Assembly (NCBI GenBank): GCA_021234155.1
Contig: JAJEKV010000032.1
Span: 13,658,283-13,722,282, forward strand
From: Isoetes taiwanensis
Taxonomy: Eukaryota; Streptophyta; Lycopodiopsida; Isoetales; Isoetaceae
Length of the DNA: 64,000 nt
Direction of reading: 5' to 3'
Within the stretch, counting starts at the first letter, position 1, and each line of letters starts with the position of its first letter. Both the position numbers and the translations under genes were made by a program. The notes beneath the pieces are model-generated. The model was given only the letters and a program-made list of their open reading frames with translations. It was not told where the DNA came from and did not search any database. This document shows, in pieces, positions 48,011-59,919 of this stretch.

Positions 48011-50828
48011 ATGCGAATCCGGCAGTGCTGGAGGTTGATTAGGGATAAAGCCAGGAAATCAAAGATAGATGTAGCACCGGCAAGCATTCGAGAATATGGG
48101 TTTCAGTCGGAGAACAAGGTGAGAAATGGAAGAGTGCAGATTTGGCGACAAACCGAGGGATATCGAAGTTTCTGGCCCCTGGCGTTTGCTTTCTTTGCCA
48201 GGTTATACATTTGAAATTGTTTTCTTCTCGGTGATTTCCAAAAAAGTGGATTGGTTAGGTTAGAAATAGTTCCTTTTGCAAACGTGTCTCTTTCACCAAC
48301 ATTGTATTATGCATACATACAGATCGAGCATGTTGCTTCCTTTAGTAGAACTTTTCTTTTGCTTAGATGGAGGAGTCCATAACATGTTGCATGATTTGGC
48401 AGTGGTTCTGTTGGGGGATTATTGGTGGCCCTTGCAGATGCAGATGCGCAACAAAGTCACAATCAACCTAAAAAGAAGCTTGTGGTTCTTGGAACGGGTT
48501 GGGGAGGTGTTAGTTTCCTGAAGAATCTAGACACTACCTTATATGAGGTTAAGGTGGTATCACCTCGTAATTATTTTGTTTTCACGCCACTATTACCTAG
48601 TGTCACTGCTGGTACTGTGGAAGCACGCAGCATTGCAGAGCCAATACGCAGAATCGTTGTGAGTTTATCAAAGTTCCTTTGTTTTTTTAATACGTTGACC
48701 TTACATTAGTCTCTTTTGTCAGATGAATAAGAATGTCACGTTTTATGAAGCTGAATGCATCCATATTGATAACAAAACCAAGACAGTGAAATGCAAAAAT
48801 GCTTCTCCCATACATGTGAGAGATAAGGAAGGTTTTGATCTTCAGTATGATTACTTGGTTGTTTCAGTTGGTGCACGTACAAATACATTTGGAACTCCTG
48901 GGGTCTTAGAGAACTGTCACTTTTTGAAGGTAGACATAATTATCAATTTTGTTGTGAAGGCCATTGAAGAGAGAGCATTACAAGTTTTGCTCTACTACAG
49001 GAAATTGAGGATGCTGATAAAATTCACCAAGACATAGTGAATTGTTTTGAGACAGCATCACTTCCTCATTTAACAACGGAAGAACGGAAAAGGTTGCTTA
49101 AATTTGTGGTAGTCGGGGGTGGGCCTACTGGAGTCGAATTTGCTGCTGAGCTCCATGATCTTATTTTTGAAGACTTGATCAAGCTCTATCCAGTTGCAAA
49201 CGGTCTGGTGCAAATTACACTGATCCAATCAGCAGACCACATCCTCAACATGTGAGTTGTGATTTTACTATCAGATGTAGGTGGAATGAGCTCTTGCACA
49301 TCCAACAGTTCTTAAAACTAATTGCTTTTCCTTGCATTTTCAAGATTATTCAGTCTAACATTTTTGGTCTAAGATCATGAGAGGCGTTCATGGCTGAACT
49401 TATTTCAAAACTAAAGAACAAACCTTTTGTGCACATACACCTGACATATTAAGATAATGATTCTAGGTTTGATGAACGCCTCAGTAAATATGCTGAAAGC
49501 AAATTTCAAAGAGATGGTCTTAATGTCTTGACAGCACAAAGAGTTCACAGAGTAAATGAAGAGGAACTTGTCATGCAGGACAAAAAGACTGGAACTGTGA
49601 GTCACATGCCTTATAGTATGGCTATCTGGTCGACTGGTATTGGTACGCGTCCAGTGGTTTCCAAGCTTATGGAACAGATCCAGCAGGTGTGTAATTTCTT
49701 TGACGTTGATGTGATTAGGACTTATTTTATTTGAATTTGAAATGATTTCATTCTGTTGTTTTGGTGGAACAAGTTTGCAGAATGACCGGCGAGTTTTGGC
49801 AACTGATGAATGGCTCAGAGTAAAGGGCGGTGACGGCATTTATGCCTTAGGTGATTGTGCGACTATCGAACAGCGCAAATTAATGGTTTGTATTTACAGT
49901 AAAAGGTTCTTATCACATCATATTCTCCGTATGTTTTTTGTAAAACTTGCTGGTCGGCTTTTCTGTCTGCAGGAAGATATTGCTTACATTTTCACATTGG
50001 CAGACAAAGACAACTCAGGCAAACTTACATTAAAGGAATTTCAGGAGGCAATGGAGGAACTTAAAGGGAGATATCCTCAAATTGACCTTTATATTCAAAG
50101 GCAGCAGGTGAAAGATGTTACTAAACTCTTTTTTAATGAGGCCCCAAAAGATGGTTCTGTTCAAGAACTAGATATTGAACAACTCAAGGGAGCACTGAGA
50201 CATGTTGACACGCAAATGAAAGCAGCTCCAGCAACCGCCCAGGTATCTATATATCCGAAGCTTTTTTCCATGTAATTCTGTATACTGTTTCTCTCACTCC
50301 TAATACATGATATTGTCACAGGTAGCCGCACAACAAGGTGCCTATTTGGCGGCTTGTTTTAACAATATGCTGAGAACAGAGGAGTCTCCTGAAGGACCAT
50401 TGCGTGTTAGGGGTTCTGGACGGCATCGCTTCAGACCGTTTCAGTATGTTCTTTTCTTATAAGCAGTCAATAAGGTGAAGTGATCTCTGATTATAGTCAA
50501 GGCCCTCAATTTCTCATGTCTTAACAAGCATTTTCTCATGGTAGATATAAACATTTTGGTCAGTTTGCACCTTTGGGTGGAGAGCAAGCAGTGGCAGAGT
50601 TGCCAGGAGACTGGCTGTCTATGGGCCGAAGTACCATGTGGCTTTGGTATTCAGTTTACCTGAGGTAAATACACAGGCTGGTTAGTTCTTCCGCATAATA
50701 CAGTTGCCATTTGAAAAAAGTCTGACTGGTTTCAATGCAGCAAACAAGTTAGCTGGAGAATGAGGGCTCTAGTATTATTTGATTGGACAAAGAGACTGTT
50801 ATTTGGGAGGGACTCCACGAGGATGTAA
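48011..50828 (+). CDS. NDB: external alternative NAD(P)H dehydrogenase, NDB family, 10 exons
   Basis: Exons, all GT-AG and phase-compatible: 48011-48201, 48403-48658, 48723-48929, 49001-49251, 49467-49686, 49781-49885, 49973-50242, 50322-50443, 50545-50664, 50741-50828. They give 609 codons, close to the usual NDB length. This type II flavoenzyme sits on the outer face of the inner mitochondrial membrane and passes electrons from cytosolic NAD(P)H to ubiquinone without pumping protons. Visible features: a basic N-terminus and a hydrophobic [16 protein letters not shown] segment; FAD motif GTGWGG (residues 94-99); NAD(P)H motif GGGPTGVE (257-264); an EF-hand loop [12 protein letters not shown] (421-432) that would make it Ca2+-dependent; ALGDCATI; and the C-terminal FAPLGGEQ and WLWYSVY blocks. 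Residue 294, after the second dinucleotide-binding strand (ITLIQSADH), is Gln. NADH-preferring NDBs have Glu there, so NADPH use (NDB1 type) is inferred. The exon 1 donor was chosen because it alone keeps phase with exon 2. Confidence 0.92.
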
Positions 50829-51560
50829 CACAAGACAAAGATGTCACATTCTCTTATGGCGCACTCATGGAAGATATTTGGTCTATAGAATGTTGTGCGT
50901 TTACTACTATTAACGGAATAACCAAATGAAGAGCTTAACCTTCCATATCTTTTATAAAACAAGTATAAATCCAAACTAGGTATATATCTATTGAGAGAAA
51001 CCGTATGGGGATATGAGAGGGTTCAATTCCCTCTGGGCTGCTTCTGGATTTTATTTCCGTAGTTCATTCTACAAATTTAACTCCTTTGTTTAGGTGGATA
51101 ACACTACGATTTTGTTGCAAAAAAATATTCTTTTATGTGAAAGAATATTATTTAGCATATCTGTAAAACTTTTTGGGTGTGTTCGATGCTTATGATAGAT
51201 AGATATTTTAATTGCCACGGAAACCACACAAAGGCAGGTCTTATTATTCCTTTGGTTGCATTGGTTTATTGGCCCACCCAATACAAGAAACTTGAAGGAA
51301 AAACTTTGTCTCAAGTTTGACAAAATTTATCGTTTCTTATATTGAATAAAAATACAGGACTTCAATTGGGAAGCTTTATATTGAGCTGCGCTATTGCAAT
51401 GAGTGAAGGAAATTTATTGGATGGATAAAGTTCTCAAAAAATTATTGGATGGATAGGAAATTTATTGGATGGTTAAAGTTGTTGTCGAAAATTTATTAGA
51501 TGGATAATGTTGTTATTAGGGATGGGAAGTAGACCTATAGTTGCTAAAAGTTACTTAAAC
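50829..51560. repeat. NDB 3' flank; T-arm-like motif and short tandem repeat
   Basis: At about 51018-51034 GAGGG-TTCAATT-CCCTC forms a T-arm-like hairpin without the rest of a tRNA. At about 51409-51510 four degenerate copies of an AAATTTATTGGATGGATAAAGTTG-type unit lie in tandem. No gene was recognised. Confidence 0.5.
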
Positions 51561-51566
51561 CTATTA

Positions 51567-53060
51567 GACCTAGGGTTTTTGCGAGCCAGCCTTTGCTTTT
51601 TGGATCTTGAGCACTTTGTTATGAAGGAAAGTTACTAACAAGGAGAGATTCATCACACAAATAGCCTGTGATAAGCAGAAGACCTTCTACGGAGTCACTA
51701 CCCGTACAAGAATCACTGCTCAAACATGAGGTCTCCCGTTGTATAGGTGCTCGGTCTAAAGAAAAACTTCATGGTCGAGGGCAAGCCAATGTCAGTGTTC
51801 ACACAGTTTTGCCATCCTCTCTTTTAGATCCGTAGCAACCTCTTATATTATCACACGAAACACAATCTATTGAAGCAGACATCCAGACATCACCTTTTGT
51901 ACTTGCGATGGAGCCACCATCCCGGGATGCCTCAAGATTTGACACCAAGATAATTGAATCTACGGATCATAGGGGTCAACCGAGGCAGAGACGGAGGGTC
52001 GACATATTTGAATATGGCTATGCATTTCTTTTTACCGATGTTGTGCATGTCCTACTTTGGAGTTGTGTCTATTGCTATGGTAGGGGTTGTAGCCCTAATC
52101 ATCTTCACCATCGGTTTGAGATACACTCGATGGACTGGATATTCTTGAAGATGGAAACACCTTAAAGGCATTGGCTTCCCGGTCCAAAGATGATCTTTCT
52201 CCTATTGGTTGTACAAGCATAGAGAAGAACTTTTCAAAGTGAGGGAAGCATGCTAGCACAAAAAGTAGGCAACTTATAGGCAACTTATAGAGGCTAAATG
52301 GTTATTCTAGACCGATGACCTTTCCTTGGGTGGCTATGTTTAGAAAATCTAAGTGGCACAATAGTATCGCTAGCATTGTCATAATTTTGGGCTTTTATGC
52401 CCCTTCTATTATTTGGATCCATGGCCAATTAATGTTTTGCGAGCATTAAAAATCTTATCCCCCCCCCCTTTTTATCTAGAAGTTTAGAGTTTTGGTTTTG
52501 CATCCGGTTAGTATTTTCTAAAAGGATACTGCATTTTTTTTAGATCAAGTAGTTCTCCATGGTCTAATCTCGCTATAAATTTTCAGTTTTGTTAGGATCA
52601 ATCCCTGTCACTATTACATGCGGGGTTGAGCTTAGTGATTGGGCAAAGTCACAGCTAGAATATGAGATCGACGGTTTTCAATGCCCCCCACCATAGCAAT
52701 AGATTTTACCGAAATTTGGGCATATATTTTGACAATTTTTTCAAGTCTGGATTTTGCAGATTGAATGGCGCTACTTTTATAAATAGAAGAGAGTTTCAAG
52801 AAAACAACCAACGAACTGCTCTTTTAATTGAAAGTTAAGTGCAATCCCTAATGAAGGGATGGTGCCGACCTCAGTGGAGGTGATTGCGTCTGCATCTTAG
52901 GGAACAGAATAAATATGACAAAACATAACCTTAGGTTGGCTAAGTTATGTAAACTCAATCATCTCCCCCATATGCATACAAGTCTACTTATGTAGAGTTG
53001 TATGGTGACGTGGCCATGGGATATATATATTTATACCATATGTTCTAGGGGAACGTCACA
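51567..53060. repeat. 1.49-kb repeat, copy 1
   Basis: It starts CCTAGGGTTTTTGCGAGCC and ends TATGTTCTAGGGGAACG. It matches 61897-63384 over its full length. It contains a poly(C) tract near 52460. Its frames (for example 51908-52165) are not conserved between the copies and carry no known domain. Together with the helicase at 60-64 kb it may be Helitron sequence. Confidence 0.85.
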
Positions 53061-53069
53061 GAAGCTATG

Positions 53070-53720
53070 ATTATAGAAGATCAATATAGACTGCTATATG
53101 AATGTCAATCATTGGTCTAATGAACCTTATCTAAAAGTCAAGAACATTATCATCTTAATCAATTCTTTAGAGCATAGTGCAACTTTCTTTCTTAAGTGGT
53201 GTTGTCTATCTAAAAGGAGATGTTGAAGCACAAACATTAAGAAGTTGACTCCTTTGAATGTATGTGGATGTCCATTTACACCTTTCAAAAGTTATGCCAT
53301 ATAAGATAAGAAGTCATAGTATCATTACATGGAACAAAATGGATAGAGTCAGTGCAAAAAACTTGAGAGATTTTCTCCATCTATTTGGTCTAATCCTGGA
53401 CTCATAAATGGTCCATGCCTATTTATATGCAAATCTTGTATATACTATGCTACTTTAACATGAAATTTACGATATATTTTGCCAACAAAGTTCACATTCA
53501 CAAAAATTATAGTCTATCATACTACATGTATTGTGGTCCTACTTAGACTACAACACTTTGAAGTAGCCACATGTTGACTAACTTTATGATAGTAAGAAAT
53601 AAATAGATTTCTTCATTTTTTTCAATAAGACCATATCAAGAACCTCTATACCTCTTTTTATCATCTATCATATCGTTTAAAAGGCTTATGGGAGAAACGT
53701 AGCACAATAAATTAATCTTG
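53070..53720. other. no gene recognised
   Basis: AT-rich sequence. It is contiguous with 58297 onward once the LINE is removed. Confidence 0.4.
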
Positions 53721-53725
53721 CTACA

Positions 53726-53735
53726 TCATATTGAG
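53726..53735. repeat. LINE target-site duplication, left
   Basis: TCATATTGAG directly before the poly(T) tract, repeated at 58287-58296. Confidence 0.85.
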
Positions 53736-53736
53736 T

Positions 53737-53768
<32 letters not shown>

Positions 53769-54017
53769 AAGGTTGGTTTTATATTTCATTTATAGAAAAT
53801 ACATAAATATCTTTGCTAATAAAAGCAAAGTAAAGCAAAAAGTAAAACTACTATAATAATATAGTAGGTATGGTCCCAAGACCAATTGCATCAGAATTGA
53901 GCGTAATATCAGAATCTAAATATGTAGATATGAAGATATTTATATGTCTTTGTTGCTGTTATGAAGCCAAAAAGTTATCTCTGTCAGAAATAAGTCACAC
54001 TTCTGTTACCAGGGACA

Positions 54018-54383
54018 TCATACCAAATCCAGTATATCTTGCATTGTGAAGTCCGGGACGTCCCTCTTTCCAAACATCTTGAGCATGAAGTCCAGATCTT
54101 CTACAGTGTAATTTGTGAAATCAAGAAGAACCAGAACATGAGCTTGTCTTTTTTGCTGCCACTTATGAAATAAATTCTCAAAGTACGGTTTGAGATTATT
54201 AAACCTCCACACCTCCCTGTTTTTGAGAATCCTTTTGATAGCTTTTGCATGAACGAGTTCTCTTCTCAATTGTTTAAACATGTCTTCCTGTTCAAACTTG
54301 GACAACTGTGAGAATTCTTCATCCTCATATTGTGCCACTCCCATCATTCTTTCTCCACTCCTTGTGCTATTGAGTCTCCTCAT
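54018..54383 (-). CDS. third small ORF of the LINE
   Basis: 121 codons from an ATG at 54383, overlapping the last 17 bases of ORF2 in another frame (the frame is open from 54413). It is rich in charged residues, with FSQLSKFEQEDMFKQLRREL and AIKRILKNREVWRFNNLKPY, probably helical, and VEDLDFMLKMFGKRDVPDF near the end. No domain is recognised. It could be a separate late ORF or a C-terminal extension of ORF2 displaced by a frameshift. Its openness over the whole length in a slightly damaged element suggests it was coding. Confidence 0.55.
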   Translation of the reverse strand: MRRLNSTRSGERMMGVAQYEDEEFSQLSKFEQEDMFKQLRRELVHAKAIKRILKNREVWRFNNLKPYFENLFHKWQQKRQAHVLVLLDFTNYTVEDLDFMLKMFGKRDVPDFTMQDILDLV

Positions 54384-56979
54384 TTCTCCTGTGTAAGACA
54401 GCATCAAAAGCATTTAAGTTAGTAAGAAAGAAATCAAAATTGCCATGGAATCTACCAATTTTATCCCATGATCTGTCATAATTCTTTCCTCTAACCATTT
54501 TATGGGCCACTGCTGTATCTGTAATTAAATATATGAATTCTTTTTTGACCCAAATCAATGATGGATTCTTTCCCTCTATCTGAATTCGGTTTCTATGTTT
54601 CCACAAAATCCAACATGCCACTGTTCTGAGTGTGTTTAGAAATCTGCTATTAGTATCCATGAAGCTGAGAATGTTATTTTCTGTAATGGAACCCTGGTTT
54701 ATTTGTGCTGCCCAACTCCAAAACTCAGGAAGTCTCTGGCATGTAAAGACATGATTAGAAGTTTCTCTTTGGCCACAATGTAAAGGGCAGAGAGGTGAAA
54801 CTGCATTGTCAAATTTCGCCCTTTTCTCATTGGTTTGCAAGCTCTGATGCAATAAAAGCCACCTGAATGTTTTCAGTTTATTGGCAGAATACATTTTCCA
54901 ACTTTTTGCATTAATTTTGGCCAAAGTTTTTTCATCACAGTGCCACATTGCATTTGCTTTGGATGGCTTGTGTACAATTATCTGCTTATACACCTCCTTT
55001 ACTGAGTATATTTCCTTCCCCTGCAGTGTCCATTGGTTATAATTTTTACTGAAATCATCCTGTGAGGCAACTATATCCATAACTTTCCTATAGATCTCCT
55101 TATCAACCTGTGATCCTTTGGTTTCTGCTGCAATTTCCTCCCAAGTTTTCCATCTATTCAGTACCCTTAGATCCCCAAATTTCCTGAGACCTGCATCATG
55201 CCATTGCATATACTTCTGTGGATGTTTGAAAGCAAGACACCCTTCTTCCTCTGTGCAAAGATCCGGATGCCAAAAGAAATTGTTTTCCAAACACCTTGCA
55301 TCAATAATTGGTGGCTTATAACATAGACTAACCTCATTCCAAGCTTCAAAGATCCTTTTCAATGTTTTAGATGTTCCTGATCCTGCTTTAATCTTGAAGA
55401 AAACAGAATCCGGCAATTGGTGTGTAATTGTAGGACTTCCCACAATCTTAGATTTTTGAAGCCAGTATTTAATTAACCTCAGAGCTGGTGATGGTCTTTC
55501 ACAATAGATGGCACTCCACACCAATTTAGCTGACAATGCCTGTGCCTGAATAAATAAATCCTTACACCCTAAACCACCATTCTTTTTATCCTTGACTAAA
55601 TCAGACCAAGCCACCTTATGACTGCCCTGCCAGATGAACTTCCTGATAGCTGTTTCAATCTTGTTATAGGAACCCTTGTCACCAATAATTGCTGAAGAGA
55701 AATACACATGTGTACTACCAATCACTGCATTTGCAATTTCTACTCTTCCAGCTAATGATAATGTCCCTGGATACTTATTAAGCTTCTGTTTTATTCTTGA
55801 GACAATTGGCTCCCATACACCTGGCAGATTTTTATTAAGAGCCAAAGGAATTCCCAAAATGGTGATAACTGTATTCTTGTCCAAAACCTTTATCCCCTGT
55901 AAGTCCTGTTCCTGGGTATCCATAATGATAGCACTCTTTTTCCTATTCAGCCTGACTCCTGACACATTGCCAAAAATCTCGATTGCCTCAAGAAAATTCT
56001 CCAAACTTTTATCTCCATATTTAAGAAAAACAAATGTATCATCTGCATATTGCATGATAGTAAAGGGCTCATGGTCTTCTGGCATCCTCAATGTTTGGAT
56101 CTTACCTTGTTGTTGGAGATATGTAGCCATTCTGGTCACAATCTCAGCCACTATCAAAAATAAATATGGTGCCAAAGGACACCCTTGTCTTACCTCACGT
56201 CTGCACTTAAATTGTTTGCTTGGATTTCCATTTATCACTAAAGCTGAGGATGCTGTACAATTAAAACTCCATATTTTCTGATAGACTTCATCTTTAAAAC
56301 CCAGATGTTGCATTGCTCTTTCTAAAAATTGCCAGTTTATTGTGTCATATGCTCTTTGAAAGTCAAGTTTAAGTAACATACATTTCTGACCTGATACTTC
56401 ATTCCAATGCAATCCCTCAGAGGCTCCAATATAGTTCTCCAGGATGTTTCTTTGCTGCAGGAAGGCAGTTTGACATGGACTGATGAGTTTCATCAGGGTA
56501 GGCTTCAACCTATTAGCAAGAATTTTGGCAAGGATTTTGTATGTTGTATTTGTCAAGGATATTGGCCTCCAATCCCCAATTTGCAGTGGATTATCTACCT
56601 TTGGAATTAAGGTAATATGTCCAGCATTTATTGCAGGGTTTAAACTTCTTGCCTTCCAAGCACCTTGTATAAAGATAATTATGTCATCTTTCAATGTATC
56701 CCAAAATTCAGCATAAAACTCAGGTTGGAACCCATCTGGTCCTGGACTCCTTCCTTTAGCCATTGACTTTATTGTCTCCCAAATTTCCTTTTCATCTGGC
56801 ACATTCAATAAATCATTATCCTCTTCAGCTTGAGGAGCCCTTGGAATACCCTGAAAAAATTCCTCCATATCCTCCTTTGGAACTTCATTTTCCTGAAATA
56901 TTTTACTGTATTCTTGATGGAAATAATCTTCAATATCCTCTTGTTTCTCCAAAGATGTGATCTCAGACTTTTTGTCTTA
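54367..56979 (-). pseudogene. LINE ORF2, reverse transcriptase and zf-RVT part
   Basis: 861 codons are open from 56952. RT motifs in order: GRSPGPDGFQPEFY, LIPKVDNP..IGDWRPISLTNT.YKILAKILANRLK, LLKLDFQRAYDTINW, VRQGCPLAPYLFLI, the active site QYADDTFVF, SGVRLNRKKS and TILGIPL. The C-terminal part has KTFRWLLLHQSLQTN, then CPLHCGQRETSNHVFTC (zf-RVT) and WILWKHRNR. The catalytic residues are intact. It is in the same frame as the endonuclease part but separated by TAA codons at 56998-57000 and 56977-56979. Confidence 0.95.
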
Positions 56980-56997
56980 ATTTGGACAATTCCATTG

Positions 56998-58146
56998 TTA
57001 ACCATTACGCTCTTGGCAACCCCGAAAAAAGAAAACACGAGCTTCCTTTATCCATTTCATTAATGTACCTACACACCTTTTAAGCGCCAATGCTTTAGCT
57101 TCAGATTCCTCCACTAACTTAACTTTCCTTTCAAGAATTTCCTCTTGTTGCTGTAGGGCCTCATTTGATTTGTCCAAAAATAACCTGCTTCTAACTTCTT
57201 TCATTTCTGCATACAAATCTTGTTTTTCCTTTCTTCTTTTCATACTCCAATCCTTGCCCCATTTCTTAATCCATCCCTTAATTAGCTTCATCTTTTGAAC
57301 AAATCCCTTCATTGATTCTGTTTTGCTGACCGGGTTCAAAGTAGCTAAGAACAGTTTGAATTCTTCCTGGAATAACTTGTTATTTAATAATCCAACATTA
57401 AACTTGAATGGACTATTCACTCCACCTCGATTTGCTTGAGTCCTACCCTGAATAGACTGTGGGTAATGATCAGAAATAGAGTTACTAACATCCCCAGTAA
57501 CAAACAAGTCATCCCATGTATTAATATTTTTATTGCATATGTAGAATCTGTCCAATAAACAGAACACCCTTTCCTCTTTTTTCCTCTTATTACTCCAAGA
57601 GTAATTATTAGAAGTGGAGGGAGGAACATATGAAAAGAAAGTCATCAAATTATCCCAAGAATCTCTTTCCTTCCTTGCCATATTAATTTTCTTTCCAAGT
57701 TTTTGGTCCCAAACAGGGGTGTTATTAAAATCACCTGCCATCATCCAATTTTCAATATTTTTTGTTTGGATCCATCGAGAGATTTGTGTCCATTGTTCCT
57801 CTCTCTCATTACTTTCAGTTGAGGCATAAATATTTATAATCCCAAAAATTTCCTTTCCTTTTTGCAATACAGCTACATTCCATCTACCCGAGTTATGTCT
57901 AAACTTCTCAAGACATTTGTACCCCCACCAAGCCATACAAATTCCACCCCTAGTACCATCTGCAGCTGACCAAACAGAATCACCCCCAGACCTGATCCAT
58001 TCATGCAACTTGGAAGCTTCAAATTCAGGTAACCTATGTTCCTGTAACAATATTATATCAGACTTTATTTCTTTTAGAGCTATCAGTGCCCTTTTTCTCT
58101 TGAGGGGGCCCTTAATCCCTCTCATATTCCATGTAGTTATCTTCAT
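56998..58146 (-). pseudogene. LINE ORF2, endonuclease part
   Basis: The ATG at 58146 starts KITTWNMRGIKG, followed by DIILLQEHRLPEFE, IINIYASTE, WMMAGDFNNTP and ISDHYP, the ordered catalytic motifs of the AP-like endonuclease that nicks target DNA. A lysine- and glutamate-rich helix (RRKEKQDLYAEM, EEILERKVKLVEE) leads to FFFRGCQERN, where the first of two in-frame stops lies. Read through, the frame continues into the RT. Confidence 0.95.
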
Positions 58147-58286
58147 GCTGGGTATTTCTTTCTCTCCTGTACTCTCAGGTTCAGAGCTGGGCTATTTTCT
58201 GAGAATTGAGCTCTCTTCATATTCTTCTTGGTACTGATAGGAGTATAAAATACTTCCCCTCCAGTTTGTTCACTGTGAGTGCTTGT
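58143..58286 (-). pseudogene. LINE ORF1 C-terminal remnant
   Basis: Open minus-strand frame (GGEVFYTPISTKKNMKRA...RVQERKKYPA) ending with a TGA at 58145-58143 that overlaps the ORF2 ATG. It is truncated at the insertion end, so its domain is not seen. Its position and the ATGA overlap identify it as ORF1. Confidence 0.65.
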
Positions 58287-58296
58287 TCATATTGAG
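58287..58296. repeat. LINE target-site duplication, right
   Basis: TCATATTGAG, identical to 53726-53735. Confidence 0.85.
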
Positions 58297-58299
58297 TTT

Positions 58300-59080
58300 T
58301 GGACCTATAATGGTGTAGTCAACACCACTTTTGAGCTTCCTAATGTGTTCATCTTGTTATATTAGATCTTGTTTAGATCTAGATAATGCATGATTATACC
58401 CTAATTACACTATATTTAAGTTAACAAAGTGTGTTCCATATAGAATCAAGTAGAATGCATCATTTACTACCTTTTAAGACTTATAGATGGGGTTCACTGG
58501 AGCACTTTAAGATATATTTTTATTTTGAATTTTGTATAATATTTTCTTTAGCTAATATTGATATTACTATAACTTATGAACATTTAAAAGAATCCCTCGA
58601 CAGTAGCTCATATAGTTAAGAATTCATTGTCACAAGAATTAAGTCAAAACTTCTAATGATGAGTGATGACACAAAAGCTAGGTGTAAATTATAAAATTGA
58701 CATCTCTTGTGGATGTATAGGTTTAAATGGCAGGAGGTATGGTGGAACATGTCTGGTCCAAGGATCCAAAAATGGTCCCCCGGACAACTCTAGTGTTAGA
58801 GGACCAACCTTAAACATAGAATAGAGATTTATAACTGCATCTTCTGTCCATTCACAACATGGATTGTGGATAAAACTTCGATATTCTTCTGTACAATGCC
58901 AAAATAGAGTAGAGACCAGCTCGAAATATAGGCATATCCAAAAATGGTTTTTTCCCATTCGCCTTAGTAAAGTAGACATCTCCATTATATTCTGTTGCAG
59001 AGGGATGAATCAAAACTGTGATGACTATATGGTAGCCGACCATATCCAGCAGAGCTAGAACTTCCCCAACTCGTCTATAC
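58300..59080. other. no gene recognised
   Basis: AT-rich sequence. A minus-strand frame at 58689-58985 (KNHFWICLYFELVSTLFWH..., GGPFLDPWTRH) has no recognised similarity. Confidence 0.4.
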
Positions 59081-59084
59081 GTGC

Positions 59085-59810
59085 TAGAACATGCAGGATT
59101 TGAACCTGCATTTTTTTTGCCGTGTGTTCAGTGCCCGCACGATAGAAGGATGCTGACCATAATGACTATAGAATTCCCAGATTTTTATTTTTATTTTTAT
59201 TTTTATTTTTTTTATGTGTGTCAATCATGTCGTGCAATGATAGCCAGTGGGCAACACCCGTATCCAATGGTATGACCACCAGGCCATGATCACCATGAAC
59301 ATAGATCATTCATGCCACCCAATAATAGTAAGTGGGTTTTGAGCTTGGACAGGGGGCACCCGTATCCAATAGCCTAACCACTAGACTAATATTGTGATAA
59401 GCCTTTTATAGTTCAATCATGCCACCAATGATAGCCAGTGGGGTTTGAGCCTGGGCAGTGAACACCCTTAACTAGTAGCCTAACCACTAGACTGTTAGTG
59501 CGATAAGCATTTCTTTCATATATATATAAGCAAAGGGAATCCCATAGTAACTATGTAGCACGTCGTGTATTGAACATGCTAGATATGTATATGTATGTAC
59601 ATGTACTTTTTGGTTTTAGGAATATATATTAGAAAGATAACAATCACGATGGGATAATATTCCGAATTGAAGATTCATATGTTCCGTCCACCATGTCATG
59701 CAATGATAATACAAACCATATTGCTACCCAGTAATAGCCAGTGGGGTTTGAGCCTGGGCAGGGTACACCGGCAACCATTAGCCTAACCACTAGACTCTTA
59801 CTGCGATAAA
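59085..59810 (-). repeat. cluster of tRNA-derived SINE-like copies
   Basis: Read on the minus strand, CAGTCTAGTGGTTAGGCTAC (A box) and CCAGGCTCAAACCCCACTGG (B box) recur with tRNA spacing at about 59240-59290 (degraded), 59315-59400, 59425-59500 and 59715-59810. The tRNA part is followed by ATCATTGGTGGCAT-like sequence. A separate T-arm, GCAGG-TTCAAAT-CCTGC, lies at about 59091-59107. Polymerase III-type promoters are therefore present in at least three copies. No anticodon arm folds well enough to call tRNA genes. Confidence 0.65.
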
Positions 59811-59919
59811 CATCTTATTTAAACTTGCAAGCAAGAAAACTCCATTAACTATACAGGATACCATCTGCTACATAGGCTATATGTGGCTATTTCCTCTTTT
59901 TTTTTTTTAATTCCAAAGA

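Larger units (their letters stand above)
53736..58286 (-). mobile_element. nearly complete LINE, 5'-truncated in ORF1
   Basis: Minus-strand element with poly(A) (poly(T) at 53736-53761) and a 10-bp target duplication TCATATTGAG. It keeps the last ~45 codons of ORF1, a long ORF2 (endonuclease, RT, zf-RVT) interrupted only by two adjacent stops, and a third small ORF. The ORF1 TGA overlaps the ORF2 start as ATGA (58146-58143). Confidence 0.9.

Noticed and set aside
47999-48214. NDB exon 1 ending at the gtgaga after GAGAACAAG (48118)
   Set aside because: That donor is out of phase with exon 2. The donor after 48201 keeps phase and adds the hydrophobic segment typical of the family.
55676-56281. 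Plus-strand 201-codon ORF inside the LINE
   Set aside because: It is antisense to the RT domain and has no domain of its own.
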